A DNA stretch of 34,215 nucleotides, from assembly GCA_036276235.1 (NCBI GenBank), contig DATBDZ010000154.1:1-34215 (forward strand), read 5' to 3'. Under the pieces are notes generated by a model. That model saw nothing but the letters and a program-made list of their open reading frames with translations, was not told the origin of the DNA and did no database searches. This document shows positions 23,070-31,546 of this stretch, piece by piece (the stretch's first letter is position 1; every line of letters starts with the position of its first letter). Made by a program: the position numbers and the translations under genes. This DNA comes from JANWHF01 sp036276235. Its GTDB lineage: Bacteria > Planctomycetota > Phycisphaerae > Tepidisphaerales > Tepidisphaeraceae.

Positions 23070-24683
23070 TCACACCTGCAACACACCCGCCCGAAAACCA
23101 CCGGTCGCCCCCGGCCGACACGCGCATTGCAGCGCTTCGATCAGCACATCGCGCGTGGTGTGGGGCGCGATGATCGCGTCGACCCAGCCGCGGGCTGCGC
23201 CGTAGCGGATGTCGGTTTGGGATTCGTAGTCGGCTGTGGTTTGGTGGCGGAGTTGGTTTAACTCTTCCGGTGACAGCTTGCGGCCGGCGCGCTCGGCCCG
23301 GCGTTGTAGGAGGGTGACTAATGTTCCTGTTGCTTGTTCGGCGCCCATTACCGCATATCTCGCACTGGGCCAGGCGAAGATAAAGACGGGGTCGAACGCT
23401 TTGCCGCACAGGGCGTAATGGCCGGCGCCGAAGGAGCCGCCTATCACCATCGTGATCTTGGGGACCGTTGAATTGCTGACGGCGTTTACGAGCTTGGCGC
23501 CGCTGCGGATGATGCCGTGCTGCTCGGCCTCGCGGCCGACCATGAACCCCAGCACGTCCTGAAAGAAAACCAGCGGCAAGCCGCTCTGGTTGCAATCCAT
23601 CACAAACCGGGCGGCTTTGTCGGCGCTGTCATGATAGATCACGCCGCCGATCTGCAATTCGCCGTGGGCGGCTTTGATCGGATGGCGCTGGTTGGCGACG
23701 ATGCCGACCTTTCTGCCGCCGAGGGAGGCGTAGGCGCATACCAGCGTCTTGCCGTATTCGGCTTTGTATTCGTGGACGGAGCCGATGTCGAAGATGCACG
23801 CCAGCACATCGCGAATGTCGTACGGCTTGCGGCCGTCGGCGCTGACGATGTCGTACAGGTCTTGCGGATTGCGGCCGGGTAACGCGTTGCTCGCATCAAC
23901 CGCGTTCTCGCGCGGCAGCAGATCGACGAGCGTCCGCAAACGCTCGAGGCAGGAAATATCGCTCGGCTCGAAGAAATCTACCGTGCCGCTGATTTTTGAA
24001 TGCATCGCGGCGCCGCCGAGTTCTTCGGCGTTCACGGTCTGCCCGGTCGCGGCTTTCACCAGCGCGGGGCCGGCAAGATAAAGCTCGCTGCCGGCGGTCA
24101 TCAGCATCTTGTCGCAGAGGACCGGCAGATATGCGCCACCGGCCACGCAGTTGCCCATGACCGCCGCGATTTGCGGCACGCCCATCGCCGACAGCACGGC
24201 GTTGTTCCGAAAAATTCGCCCGAAATCATCCTCATCCGGAAAAATCTCATCCTGCATCGGCAGATAAACGCCCGCCGAATCGACCAGATAAATCAGCGGC
24301 AGATTGCACCGGGCGGCGATCTTCTGCGCCCGCAAAACCTTCTTGCACGTCGCCGGGAAAAATGCGCCAGCCTTCACCGTCGCATCGTTGACGACGATCA
24401 TGCAGCGGCGACCTTCGATTTTCCCGATCCCGGTGACGACGCCGGCGGCGGGAACATCGCCGACCTCGGGATACATCTTCCACGCGGCCCACAGATCGAT
24501 CTCGAGCAGACCGGTTTCGCGATCGATCAGCCGCTCGATCCGCTCGCGCGCTGGCAGGCGTCCGAGCTTGCGCTGGCGCTCATGCCCGGCTTCGCCGCCG
24601 CCTTTGCGAAGCTGCGCTTCCTGGGCGGCCAGTTGCTCGGTGAGCGAGCGAAGCGTGGCGAATTTGGGATCGATGTCAGTCAA
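23070..24683 (-). CDS. Acyl-CoA carboxylase carboxyltransferase (beta) subunit, MCC-like
   Basis: This subunit moves the carboxyl group from carboxybiotin to an acyl-CoA. The 537 residues match methylcrotonyl-CoA carboxylase beta subunits. The N-domain has LPARERIERLIDR, the oxyanion region GNCVAGGAYLPVLCDK and the MCC-like block AGPALVKAATGQTVNAEELGG. The C-domain has FFQDVLGFMVG and GGSFGAGHYALCG, both needed for enolate stabilisation. The start is TTG at 24683, with AGGAG 5 nt upstream. The open frame continues 75 codons beyond, but only through a palindromic repeat. No biotin-carrying alpha subunit is next to it, so its partner lies elsewhere. The substrate (methylcrotonyl, propionyl or geranyl-CoA) cannot be fixed from sequence alone, but leucine degradation is the likeliest pathway. 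Confidence 0.93.
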   Translation of the reverse strand: MTDIDPKFATLRSLTEQLAAQEAQLRKGGGEAGHERQRKLGRLPARERIERLIDRETGLLEIDLWAAWKMYPEVGDVPAAGVVTGIGKIEGRRCMIVVNDATVKAGAFFPATCKKVLRAQKIAARCNLPLIYLVDSAGVYLPMQDEIFPDEDDFGRIFRNNAVLSAMGVPQIAAVMGNCVAGGAYLPVLCDKMLMTAGSELYLAGPALVKAATGQTVNAEELGGAAMHSKISGTVDFFEPSDISCLERLRTLVDLLPRENAVDASNALPGRNPQDLYDIVSADGRKPYDIRDVLACIFDIGSVHEYKAEYGKTLVCAYASLGGRKVGIVANQRHPIKAAHGELQIGGVIYHDSADKAARFVMDCNQSGLPLVFFQDVLGFMVGREAEQHGIIRSGAKLVNAVSNSTVPKITMVIGGSFGAGHYALCGKAFDPVFIFAWPSARYAVMGAEQATGTLVTLLQRRAERAGRKLSPEELNQLRHQTTADYESQTDIRYGAARGWVDAIIAPHTTRDVLIEALQCACRPGATGGFRAGVLQV

Positions 24684-24767
24684 AGGATCTCCTGTTCCCT
24701 TCTCTGTTAAACTCGTCGGAAAACGTCGAGTTTCGTAGTGCCTGCCACAAGTTTGAGAACCTTTCTT

Positions 24768-24876
24768 GTGGCACGGGTTTTCAACCCGTGCTAGCGGCGC
24801 AGGAACATCACGACTTGCTGTTTCCCGCGCCCTAATCGTCTGCACGTCGCACGCACGGGTTAAAAACCCGTGCCAC
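24768..24876. repeat. GTGG-footed palindrome pair, family E
   Basis: 24768-24791 (GTG-GCACGGGTT-ttc-AACCCGTGC) and 24853-24876 (GCACGGGTT-aaa-AACCCGTGC-CAC) face each other, the same family and arrangement as 4429-4537. Stems are identical across all four copies while the 3-nt loops differ in every copy. It lies upstream of the carboxyltransferase start and extends its reading frame artificially. Confidence 0.9.
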
Positions 24877-24923
24877 GGCGAATCATTCTCAAGCTCAAAG
24901 GCGCACACAACGCAAGCATTTCG

Positions 24924-25919
24924 TCAGACCACCTCTGGCGTCAATTGATACCATCCTTTGCCGTCGCGTTTGACGCGTTGCAGCGGATGGTGCGGCTCAT
25001 GATCGAGCACGAGCAGCCAATCGCCCGCGGCGGCTTCCTCCAGAAACCAATGTCGGCAAACGGTGCTCATGTACGGCTCGACATCGTATGCCATGTTGTA
25101 CGCCGCGCCGACATGGTTGGCGGTGGGGAGGAGATCGGGTGTGAAGACGATCTGCTGGCCGCGCTCATCGGTGAAGCGGATCGTCTGCTGGCCCCAGGTA
25201 TGGCCGGGCACCAGAAGGACAAAAATCCCCGGCAGGATCTCAACCTGCCGCTGCGCCACCGAAGAGCGCGGCAGCTCGTCGCGCTTCGGAACATACCCCG
25301 CCTCAAAAGGCGGCGGCGCATCGATCAATCGAACGCGATCGCGAATCGGATCCAGATGCTCGCGCAAATACGTTCGCGTCATGACCGAGCGATTGATCAA
25401 CGCATCCTCCCATTCGAGGCGCTGCACGAAGATCGGCGCGTTGGGAAACGTCAACTTAAGGCCCGCTTGCGGCTTCGCACCGGGCGGAATCCAGTCGGGC
25501 TGCTCACCATTTCGCGCCGCTCGCGTCACGCCGCCGGCGTGATCGAAATGCAGATGGCTGACGATAACCTGCTCGATCTGATCGCAGGTTAATCCGGCTT
25601 CCGCGATCGCAGTTTCGATCCACTGATCGGTCAGGCCAAAAATAGATCGCGTTTTCGGGCCATACTTTTGCGGATCGCCGCTGCCGGTTTCGATCAGGAT
25701 TCGGCGAGGGCCGGTGCCGCCGTCGGCGCGCTCCAATAAGAGACAGTTGTGGCCGAGAAGGATGCGGCCGATCTCGTCGGGCTCGGCGGCTTTGCTCCAG
25801 AGCGCCCGCGGGACGACGCCAAACATGGAGCCGCCGTCGAGGCGAAGAGGGCCGGCGCGCAGGAGTTTCCAGCGGTAGTGGGGGGATGCATTGATGTCGG
25901 TGGGGGCGGTTGCGGTCAT
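24924..25919 (-). CDS. Metallo-beta-lactamase-fold hydrolase
   Basis: This 331-residue cytoplasmic hydrolase has a complete dinuclear metal site. SHLHFDHAGG gives His122, His124, Asp126 and His127, PGHTWGQ gives His240, TPDLLPT gives Asp262, and DHEPHHP gives the last ligand, probably His311. The arrangement (long N-terminal strand block, HxHxDH, insert with GAKPQAGLKLTFPNA, then PGHT) resembles lactonase/quorum-quenching-type and YtnP-like members. The actual substrate is unknown; a lactone or thioester is plausible. No signal peptide is seen. No Shine-Dalgarno site is found before ATG 25919, and Met32 is an alternative start, although the first 30 residues (HYRWKLLRAGPLRLDGG) look like genuine domain sequence. 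It shares strand with the carboxyltransferase but a repeat pair separates them. Confidence 0.9.
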   Translation of the reverse strand: MTATAPTDINASPHYRWKLLRAGPLRLDGGSMFGVVPRALWSKAAEPDEIGRILLGHNCLLLERADGGTGPRRILIETGSGDPQKYGPKTRSIFGLTDQWIETAIAEAGLTCDQIEQVIVSHLHFDHAGGVTRAARNGEQPDWIPPGAKPQAGLKLTFPNAPIFVQRLEWEDALINRSVMTRTYLREHLDPIRDRVRLIDAPPPFEAGYVPKRDELPRSSVAQRQVEILPGIFVLLVPGHTWGQQTIRFTDERGQQIVFTPDLLPTANHVGAAYNMAYDVEPYMSTVCRHWFLEEAAAGDWLLVLDHEPHHPLQRVKRDGKGWYQLTPEVV

Positions 25920-25938
25920 TGAGTTGCCAGCAAAAATC

Positions 25939-26096
25939 GGCGGGCAGTGCCCGCCCTACGAGTGCGATTCTCCCTCTCCCTTGTACTCAGGGAGAGGGCT
26001 GGGGTGAGGGGACGAACGCGTTAACTTGCGAACCGCGCCATTTTGCAATTCGCTGTCCCCTCACCCTGCCCTCTCCCCTGAGTACAGGGGAGAGGG
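25939..26096. repeat. Family G palindrome plus inverted pair H
   Basis: 25939-25960 is a single GGCGGGCAGTGCCCGCC palindrome ending CTACG. Next comes an inverted pair, 25971-26013 against 26055-26096. Each arm is a hairpin (CCCTCTCCC with GGGAGAGGG, loop around GTACTCA) followed by GGGTGAGGGGAC. The loop sequence is inverted between arms, as expected for a duplicated unit placed head to head. The remaining bases to 26166 show nothing recognisable. Confidence 0.85.
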
Positions 26097-26166
26097 TTCT
26101 AATCGCGGTCGCTAATTAGCGTTATGTTCCCAGTCTCAGAGGCGCGCTCCATTTCGGTGCCGCTTT

Positions 26167-29100
26167 TCATCGTCCCATCACCGGCTTCGCCTGGCCGGCT
26201 GATCCCGGCGCATCCGCCAATTCCAGCCGCAATCCTTCGCGGCCGCGCTTGGCGAAATCGACGGCGAATGTCAGGGCGTGGATGCCACCTGTCATATCAA
26301 CCGTCAAATCATTTTTCGACTGAACCGGCTTCCCGTCGATCCACATCGTGACGCCGGCGGCGCTGCCGAGGATCAGGCGGATTTTTCCCGGCGTCGTGAC
26401 TTCGAGCTCGCAACGGCCGTAGCCGATCTGCCGGCCGGCGGCGAAGCGGAAGGCATCGGGCGGAAGCTCGCCGCGAACGAGGCTATACGCGGGCATCCAA
26501 TTGGAGCCGTCGGCGGCGATCGATGCGGGCAGGTCGCCTTCCAGCACCGAATCCGGCGGCGCTTCCATCGTCCGCCAGCGGCGGACGAGCTGCGCCGAGC
26601 CGGGGCCATAGGGGCCGGGTTTTCCAAGCTCGCTGAGCAACCGCACCAGATCTAAAAACTCCTGATGCGTGAGCGGATCGGCCAGCCCGGTCGGCATCAG
26701 CGAGCCGATCTCTCGCTGCGCGCGAACCGTATCGAGCGGAATCTCGATTTGCGGCCGCGTGGCATCGCGCAGCACGACGGTCTTCTCATCCTGCCGCACT
26801 TTGATCCCGGTGATTACATCGCCATCGCGCGTGGCGACGGCGACGCCCTGATAGCCGTCCTTGATCGCTTTGTTGGGGTCGAGGATCGAGTCGATCAGAT
26901 AATCGACCGGCCCGCTTGCGCCGATCGCGACCAAATCGGGCGCGAGAAACCCGCCGGCGCCGCCGATCGCATGGCACTGATAACAGGCGGCATCGCGCCG
27001 GCGGAAAATCCGCTCGCCACGGGCGGCGTCGCCCTTCTCCAGCACCTCGGCAACCATCTGCTTCATCTGATCGGCCGACAGCTTCGTCGCACCTTCCGAG
27101 AAGCCCGCCGATTTGCGAAAGAGCGCGGTAAGTCCGGTTTCCTCCGTCCCGAGCGATTGTAGAAATCGCAACGAAAGCTTGGCGGCATCGGGCGAAATCT
27201 GCTTGTTCGATAAAGCCGCGGCCAACGCATTGGCCCCGCCCGTGCGGCCGGTGAAGGCGCGAAGCAACGCAGCCGCGCCGGTTTCGTCAGTAGTTGTCGC
27301 GAGCATCTCGGCCGCGCGGAGGGCCGCCTCCTTGGGATCGATGACGACAAGACCGATGATCGCCGCGCGGCGAATGGCGGGCGGGTTTGATGGATCGTCG
27401 AGCTTCTTCAGCTCCGTCGAGCTTTGAGCGCCGCCCAGATCGGCAAGGCCGGCAATCGCCGCCGCGCGGATCGGCTCGCCGGCATTGCTTGATTCGGCAT
27501 TCTCCATCAGCGCCGGTCGCAGCGCTTCCAGCTTCCAAACCCCCGCCAGCCGCAGCGCGGCGGCGCGAATCGCCGGATTATTTTGCGCGATAAGCGCCCG
27601 CGTTTTCTCAAGCTCGTTGCCGGGTCGATGCTTTTGCCGACCGAGGGTTTCCAATGCCGCCAGAATATGAACGCGTGTCGCGGCATCAGAAATCTCGCCG
27701 CCGGAGGCCAGGTCGAACAGCGTCGCCGCCTGTTTGCCGGAATCGATCGACGCAATCAGATCGACGATCTGCATCCGCGTGGCGGCGTCCGATTTATCGC
27801 TCTTGAGCTGCTGCACCAAAGCCTCGATTGCCGCCGGCGATTTCACATCGCGCAGCGCGCGGAACAGATGCGCGGGCGCCGCCCAGCCTTTGAGCGTCCC
27901 GGCCTGATAAGCCGGCATCCAGATTGATTCCAGCTCGACGTTCGTCCGCCATAGAGCGAAGTCGAGATTGCCGTCCATCGGGTGATTGAGGATGCGGCCG
28001 GCAATCGTCACCGATTCCGGCGAAGCGATCACCGCCAGCGCTCGGACGGCTTCCAGTCGCACGCGCGGATGCTCGTCATCGACGGCTGTTTTCAGCAGAT
28101 CCAGTGCATCGGGAATCTTCGGTGACCAGTGCGAGAGCACCTGGACTGCCGCCGCGCGGGCGCGAAAATCTTTTGCGGCGAGTACAGCATTTAGCAACTG
28201 CGGCTCGACGACGTCCATCGACTCATAAGCCCACAGTGCTTCGAGGCGATCATGCTCGGTCTGTGTTGATTGGCCGCTGAGCGCCGCGACCCAAGCCGCC
28301 AGCGCCGGCGCGATTTGCCTTTCGCCACGCTCGCGCATCATGAGCTTCGCGCGCGAACGCGTGTAGATTTCCGGGGCCTGCAGGGCATCGAGCAGTTCGG
28401 CGACGGATGCGCCCGAGAGTTTTGGCCGCTCGGCCAGCGGCATTCCCTTGGCCGTCACGCGCCAGATGCGGCCGTGCGTGTGATCGCGGCGCGGGTCGCG
28501 GAAATCGACCTCGCCGTGCTGGATGATCGGGTTGTACCAGTCGGCGATGTAGATCGCGCCGTCCGGGCCCTGCTTGATATCAACCGGGCGAAAATCCACA
28601 TCCGTGCTGGTGATGAAATCGGGAAGCTGCTTCGATACGAAACCGGAACCTTCGTCGGAAAGCTTGAAGCGCACGATGCGATTGGCGCGGAAATCATTGG
28701 TCAGCAGCACGCCTTGCATGTCCTTGGGAATGTGGCGGCCGCTGAGAATTTCCAGGCTGGCGTATTTGGGGCTGCCATGGTTCATGCCAGGCAGCACGTG
28801 GTCATAGCCGACTGCGGATTGAAACGCGGAGCCGGGGAATGCCCAGACCGGCCCCTCGAAACCCGCGCCGTCGGTCTCGAGCGTCTGGCCCCACTCATCC
28901 CAGGCGATGCCCCACGGGTTCACCTGCCCGCGGCAATAGACTTCCAGCTCCATCGTCTCCGGGCGAAACCGCCACGTGCCGCTGCCCAGCAGATGCTTGG
29001 TGCCCCAGGGCGTCTCGATGTGGCTGTGAATGTAAATACTCTGATTGAAATAGAAGCGCCCATCCGGCCCCCAGCGAAACGCATGAATAATGTGATGCGT

Positions 29101-29580
29101 GTCTTCGGTGCCGAACCCGGAAAGCACGACGCGCCGAACATCCGCGTGGCCGGTTCCCTTGGTGTCTTTGAAGAAAACGATCTCAGTGCTGTTGGCGACG
29201 TAGACGCCGCCGTCGCCAGGCAATACGCCGGTGGGGATGAACAGCCCGTCGGCAAAGACAGTCGATTTATCCGCTTTGCCGCTGCCGGTCGTGTCTTCCA
29301 GAACGATCACCTGATCGTGCGGCTGCTCGCCGGGCTTGATCTGCGGATAGGTGCTGGAGGAGACGACCCAGAGCTTGCCGTCCACGTCAAAATTCATCTG
29401 GATCGGCTTGCGGATCATCGGGTCGGCGGCAAACAGATTCACCTCAAACCCGTCGGCGACTTTGAAGCTCGCGCGTTCAACTTCTGGATCGGATTTATCG
29501 ACGGCGGCGATTGCGGGGAGCGCAGAGAGGCCGGGTGCAAGTAAAAGCCCTATGAAAAGTTGCATCAGCTGTCGAGGCAT
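26167..29580 (-). CDS. PVC-type membrane-bound dehydrogenase / cytochrome c with HEAT repeats
   Basis: This is a secreted multi-domain protein of 1137 residues. The start at 29580 gives MPRQLMQLFIGLLLAPGLSA, a normal signal peptide, whereas the longer frame reads through palindrome family F. The domains are a six-bladed-propeller-like region (about 30-390, with FEVNLFAADPMIRKPIQMNF, GQVNPWGIAWDEWGQ, ADWYNPIIQHGEVD), HEAT-like helical repeats (about 400-770, e.g. HPRVRLEAVRALAVIAS), a c-type heme site CYQCH (866-870) preceded by RGERIFRR, and a beta-rich C-terminal domain with MWIDGKP. This order is typical of planctomycete PVC-type cytochrome proteins, probably periplasmic sugar-oxidising or carbohydrate-binding electron-transfer enzymes. 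It lies just downstream of the GDSL gene on the same strand. No strong Shine-Dalgarno site is seen. Confidence 0.9.
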   Translation of the reverse strand: MPRQLMQLFIGLLLAPGLSALPAIAAVDKSDPEVERASFKVADGFEVNLFAADPMIRKPIQMNFDVDGKLWVVSSSTYPQIKPGEQPHDQVIVLEDTTGSGKADKSTVFADGLFIPTGVLPGDGGVYVANSTEIVFFKDTKGTGHADVRRVVLSGFGTEDTHHIIHAFRWGPDGRFYFNQSIYIHSHIETPWGTKHLLGSGTWRFRPETMELEVYCRGQVNPWGIAWDEWGQTLETDGAGFEGPVWAFPGSAFQSAVGYDHVLPGMNHGSPKYASLEILSGRHIPKDMQGVLLTNDFRANRIVRFKLSDEGSGFVSKQLPDFITSTDVDFRPVDIKQGPDGAIYIADWYNPIIQHGEVDFRDPRRDHTHGRIWRVTAKGMPLAERPKLSGASVAELLDALQAPEIYTRSRAKLMMRERGERQIAPALAAWVAALSGQSTQTEHDRLEALWAYESMDVVEPQLLNAVLAAKDFRARAAAVQVLSHWSPKIPDALDLLKTAVDDEHPRVRLEAVRALAVIASPESVTIAGRILNHPMDGNLDFALWRTNVELESIWMPAYQAGTLKGWAAPAHLFRALRDVKSPAAIEALVQQLKSDKSDAATRMQIVDLIASIDSGKQAATLFDLASGGEISDAATRVHILAALETLGRQKHRPGNELEKTRALIAQNNPAIRAAALRLAGVWKLEALRPALMENAESSNAGEPIRAAAIAGLADLGGAQSSTELKKLDDPSNPPAIRRAAIIGLVVIDPKEAALRAAEMLATTTDETGAAALLRAFTGRTGGANALAAALSNKQISPDAAKLSLRFLQSLGTEETGLTALFRKSAGFSEGATKLSADQMKQMVAEVLEKGDAARGERIFRRRDAACYQCHAIGGAGGFLAPDLVAIGASGPVDYLIDSILDPNKAIKDGYQGVAVATRDGDVITGIKVRQDEKTVVLRDATRPQIEIPLDTVRAQREIGSLMPTGLADPLTHQEFLDLVRLLSELGKPGPYGPGSAQLVRRWRTMEAPPDSVLEGDLPASIAADGSNWMPAYSLVRGELPPDAFRFAAGRQIGYGRCELEVTTPGKIRLILGSAAGVTMWIDGKPVQSKNDLTVDMTGGIHALTFAVDFAKRGREGLRLELADAPGSAGQAKPVMGR

Positions 29581-29587
29581 TACTGTT

Positions 29588-29658
29588 CGTAGGGTGCGCT
29601 GTAGCGCACGCGGAAGCCGCGCGACGCTCGGACCGCGTGTGCTGAAGCACACCCTACG
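29588..29658. repeat. GTAG-footed palindrome pair, family F (diverged)
   Basis: The arms 29588-29613 and 29633-29658 are imperfect reverse complements, but each retains its own hairpin: GTGCGCT-gt-AGCGCAC on the left, and GTGTGCT-tc-AGCACAC when the right arm is read on the minus strand. The two differ by matched changes on both sides of the stem. The left arm ends 8 nt upstream of the PVC-cytochrome start, so it forms part of its leader. The AT-rich remainder (about 29700-29750) contains a short imperfect palindrome around AAATCTCAGATTT and no gene. Confidence 0.9.
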
Positions 29659-29793
29659 AGAGGCGTCGAAAAGTGCTGAGCTGATGAGGCGTGATGGTGA
29701 TCGCATGGGAATTTGAAATCTCAGATTTGAAATTTGAATTATAAAATCGGAATCCAACGGCGAGCGGCAATCATTACCGCGAATGTGACCATC

Positions 29794-30798
29794 TCACCGC
29801 TTCGGCACGCTCAGCTCCGCAATCTGCCGATCCTTCTCTTCGGCCAGCGGCTTAAACTGCGGCAGCTCAACCGCATTCCGTCCCTGCTCGCGCTTGCGGA
29901 AGCTGAGAATGTACGAATCGTTCTCCGGCCGGAAGTAATTAAAGAAGTCAAAATTCTTGGCGACGATCAGTTGCCGCAGTTGCTCGGCTTGCACAACGCC
30001 AGCGGCTGCATCCGACTTCGCATCACCCGGCGCCGGTGGCGGCGGTAACATCTTCCCCGGCTCTCGCGGCGAAAACCCAAGCCCTTCTTCAATCGCCGAG
30101 GCGACGCGCCAGTATCCCGCTGGCGTCAGATGAATTCCGTTGCTCGTCAGATGTCCGCCCTTCGCCAGCCCTTCCGTAATGGAAAATAGATTGACAAACG
30201 TATACCCGCGCTTGGCGGCCAACTCGCCAATTCCATCGGAATAGATTTTGAGATTCTTATTATGCTCGGCAGGATCAGGCAGCGGACGGCCCAGGTCTTC
30301 GTGGAAATTGGGCGACAGCAGGATGACCTGCCGCACACCGGGAGCGCCGCCGTCCTTGGCGTCTTCGGTGAGCATATCCAGCAGCATGTTCAGCCCGGAT
30401 GTGAAGTCAGGCAGCTTCGCCGGCCCATTGAACGATTCGTTCATGCCGTAATTCACGATCAGCACGGTCGGCTTGATCTCGCGGATGATCGTCCGCAGGC
30501 GGTTGAGCCCCTGCTCGGGCGATTCGAAGGTAGACCAGCCGGTGCATAAGCCGCGCGCTTCGCCGGAGACGGTATCGCCGCTATAGCCGACATTGCGAAA
30601 CATCAGATGCCGCCCCGGAAATCGGCTGACCAGCATCGTCTCGATGTATCCCGCCTGCTGCTCGCGCTCGATGAGCGCGCTGCCGACAAAGACGATGCGA
30701 TCGCCGTCAACGAGATCGATCTTGGGTTGGGCTCGGGCGAACGAATGCGCCGCGAAGACGGTGAGTGCGAGAATTGTGAGCGATCGGGCGAATTTCAT
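29794..30798 (-). CDS. Secreted SGNH/GDSL-like hydrolase with altered catalytic blocks
   Basis: The 334-residue protein starts at 30798, where GGAG lies 8 nt upstream and a clear signal peptide (MKFARSLTILALTVFAAHSF, cleavage near ARA-Q) begins. The longer frame adds only repeat sequence. The SGNH fold is visible: block I IVFVGSALIERE has Ser40 where the usual motif is GDS, so the aspartate before the serine is missing. NVGYSGDT supplies the block II glycine. VNYGMNES supplies block III (Asn120). Block V is SNGIHLTPAGY, with His223 but Asn220 in place of the catalytic Asp. It may have weakened or different chemistry. Proteins of this type often neighbour PVC-type cytochromes in planctomycetes, as here, which suggests joint handling of a polysaccharide. 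Confidence 0.85.
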   Translation of the reverse strand: MKFARSLTILALTVFAAHSFARAQPKIDLVDGDRIVFVGSALIEREQQAGYIETMLVSRFPGRHLMFRNVGYSGDTVSGEARGLCTGWSTFESPEQGLNRLRTIIREIKPTVLIVNYGMNESFNGPAKLPDFTSGLNMLLDMLTEDAKDGGAPGVRQVILLSPNFHEDLGRPLPDPAEHNKNLKIYSDGIGELAAKRGYTFVNLFSITEGLAKGGHLTSNGIHLTPAGYWRVASAIEEGLGFSPREPGKMLPPPPAPGDAKSDAAAGVVQAEQLRQLIVAKNFDFFNYFRPENDSYILSFRKREQGRNAVELPQFKPLAEEKDRQIAELSVPKR

Positions 30799-30822
30799 GT
30801 TTCTCCGGTCATTAAGCAGAAT

Positions 30823-30860
30823 TTGCCGCAGAGATCGCAGAGAGCGCAGAGACTCTTTCG
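30823..30860. repeat. Degenerate CTCTGCG repeat
   Basis: On the minus strand the sequence reads GAGTCTCTGCG, CTCTCTGCG, ATCTCTGCGGCAAAT, three slipped copies of CTCTGCG. The last copy shares CTCTGCGGCAAAT with the 23-bp tandem array at 31405-31540. It lies in the GDSL leader. Confidence 0.6.
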
Positions 30861-30899
30861 GCATGGTCCGTGTTTTTTGTGCGAACCATAGCTTGGTGT

Positions 30900-31313
30900 T
30901 TAGGTAAGTACGACTCGCTTGATGCCATCTTTGCGGACACGGACATTGAAATTGATCAGGAGGCAGAGTTTTCTTGCGCTGGTCTTCAAATTGGAAATCG
31001 ATTGGGCGGTAAAGATCGGCGTCAGCGACTCGGCCGCCTTGGGTTCAACCACAAGCAATTGATCGACGATCAGATCAATTCGGTGCTCGCCGACCCTTGC
31101 ATCCTTATAGATGACGGGAAAAACTGCCTGCCGAACGAATGGGATTCCGCGCAATCGAAGCTCGACGCACAGCGCATTCTCGTACACCGATTCCAAAAAG
31201 CCTGGTCCAAGTACGCGATGCACTTCGATAGCAGCTCCGATGACAGCCTCGGTGAGATTGTTCAATGCGGCATCCGGCTCCGTGAATTTCACATCTTGTC
31301 GACCATCAGGCAT
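30900..31313 (-). CDS. GxxExxY family protein
   Basis: The 137-residue protein contains the defining GFLESVYENAL (Gly38, Glu41, Tyr44) inside the helix pair VIGAAIEVHRVLGPGFLESVY, followed by a beta-rich PD-(D/E)XK-like core. FPVIYKDARVGEHRIDLIVDQLLVVEPKA supplies the acidic residues and lysine expected of a nuclease fold, and INFNVRVRKDGIKRVV closes the fold. Such proteins are widespread in planctomycetes and cyanobacteria and their role is unknown; DNA or RNA cleavage is only inferred from the fold. The start at 31313 was chosen because GGAGG stands 7 nt upstream; Met codons at 31340 and 31418 have no ribosome site. The gene is not paired with an obvious antitoxin. Confidence 0.88.
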   Translation of the reverse strand: MPDGRQDVKFTEPDAALNNLTEAVIGAAIEVHRVLGPGFLESVYENALCVELRLRGIPFVRQAVFPVIYKDARVGEHRIDLIVDQLLVVEPKAAESLTPIFTAQSISNLKTSARKLCLLINFNVRVRKDGIKRVVLT

Positions 31314-31404
31314 TTCGTCCTCCGAATTCGGCGCCACCATGTTCAACAAATCGAAACCAGCGCTCAATACGTTTAGGACACAAGGAGTCGAGGCGCGTCT
31401 CAGC

Positions 31405-31540
31405 GTTCTCTGCGGCAAATCTTCAGCCTCTCAGTGGCAAATCTTCCGGCGTCTCTGCGGCAAATCCTCCAGCCTCTCAGCGGCAAATCTTCCGCCTTCT
31501 CTGCGGCAAATCCTCCAGCTTCTCCGCGGCAATCTTCCAC
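31405..31540. repeat. Six-copy 22-23-bp tandem repeat
   Basis: GGCAAATC-type units begin at 31414, 31436, 31459, 31482, 31505 and 31528, giving a period of 22, 23, 23, 23 and 23 nt. The unit is roughly CTCTGCGGCAAATCTTCCG/AGC, with alternating CTCTGCGG and CTCAGCGG starts, so a 45-46-nt higher-order unit is also possible. It lies between the fructosamine-kinase-like gene (which ends at 31547) and the GxxExxY gene. No unique spacers are present, which excludes a CRISPR. Confidence 0.88.
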
Positions 31541-31546
31541 CCGGCC

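Noticed and set aside
24684..24908. N-terminal extension of the carboxyltransferase with a Cys-containing leader
   Set aside because: The extra residues are encoded by the family E palindrome pair. AGGAG 5 nt before TTG 24683 and the family length support the shorter start.
28270..29544. 424-residue ORF antisense to the PVC cytochrome gene
   Set aside because: It is a shadow of a well-supported gene on the other strand, with no motif and no ribosome site.
918..29658. Insertion sequences or MITEs with target-site duplications
   Set aside because: No transposase ORF is in the window, and I could not see consistent short direct repeats flanking the palindrome pairs, so a REP/BIME interpretation is preferred over MITEs.
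31405..31540. CRISPR array
   Set aside because: The repeat period of 23 nt is entirely repeat, with no unique spacers, and no cas gene is present.
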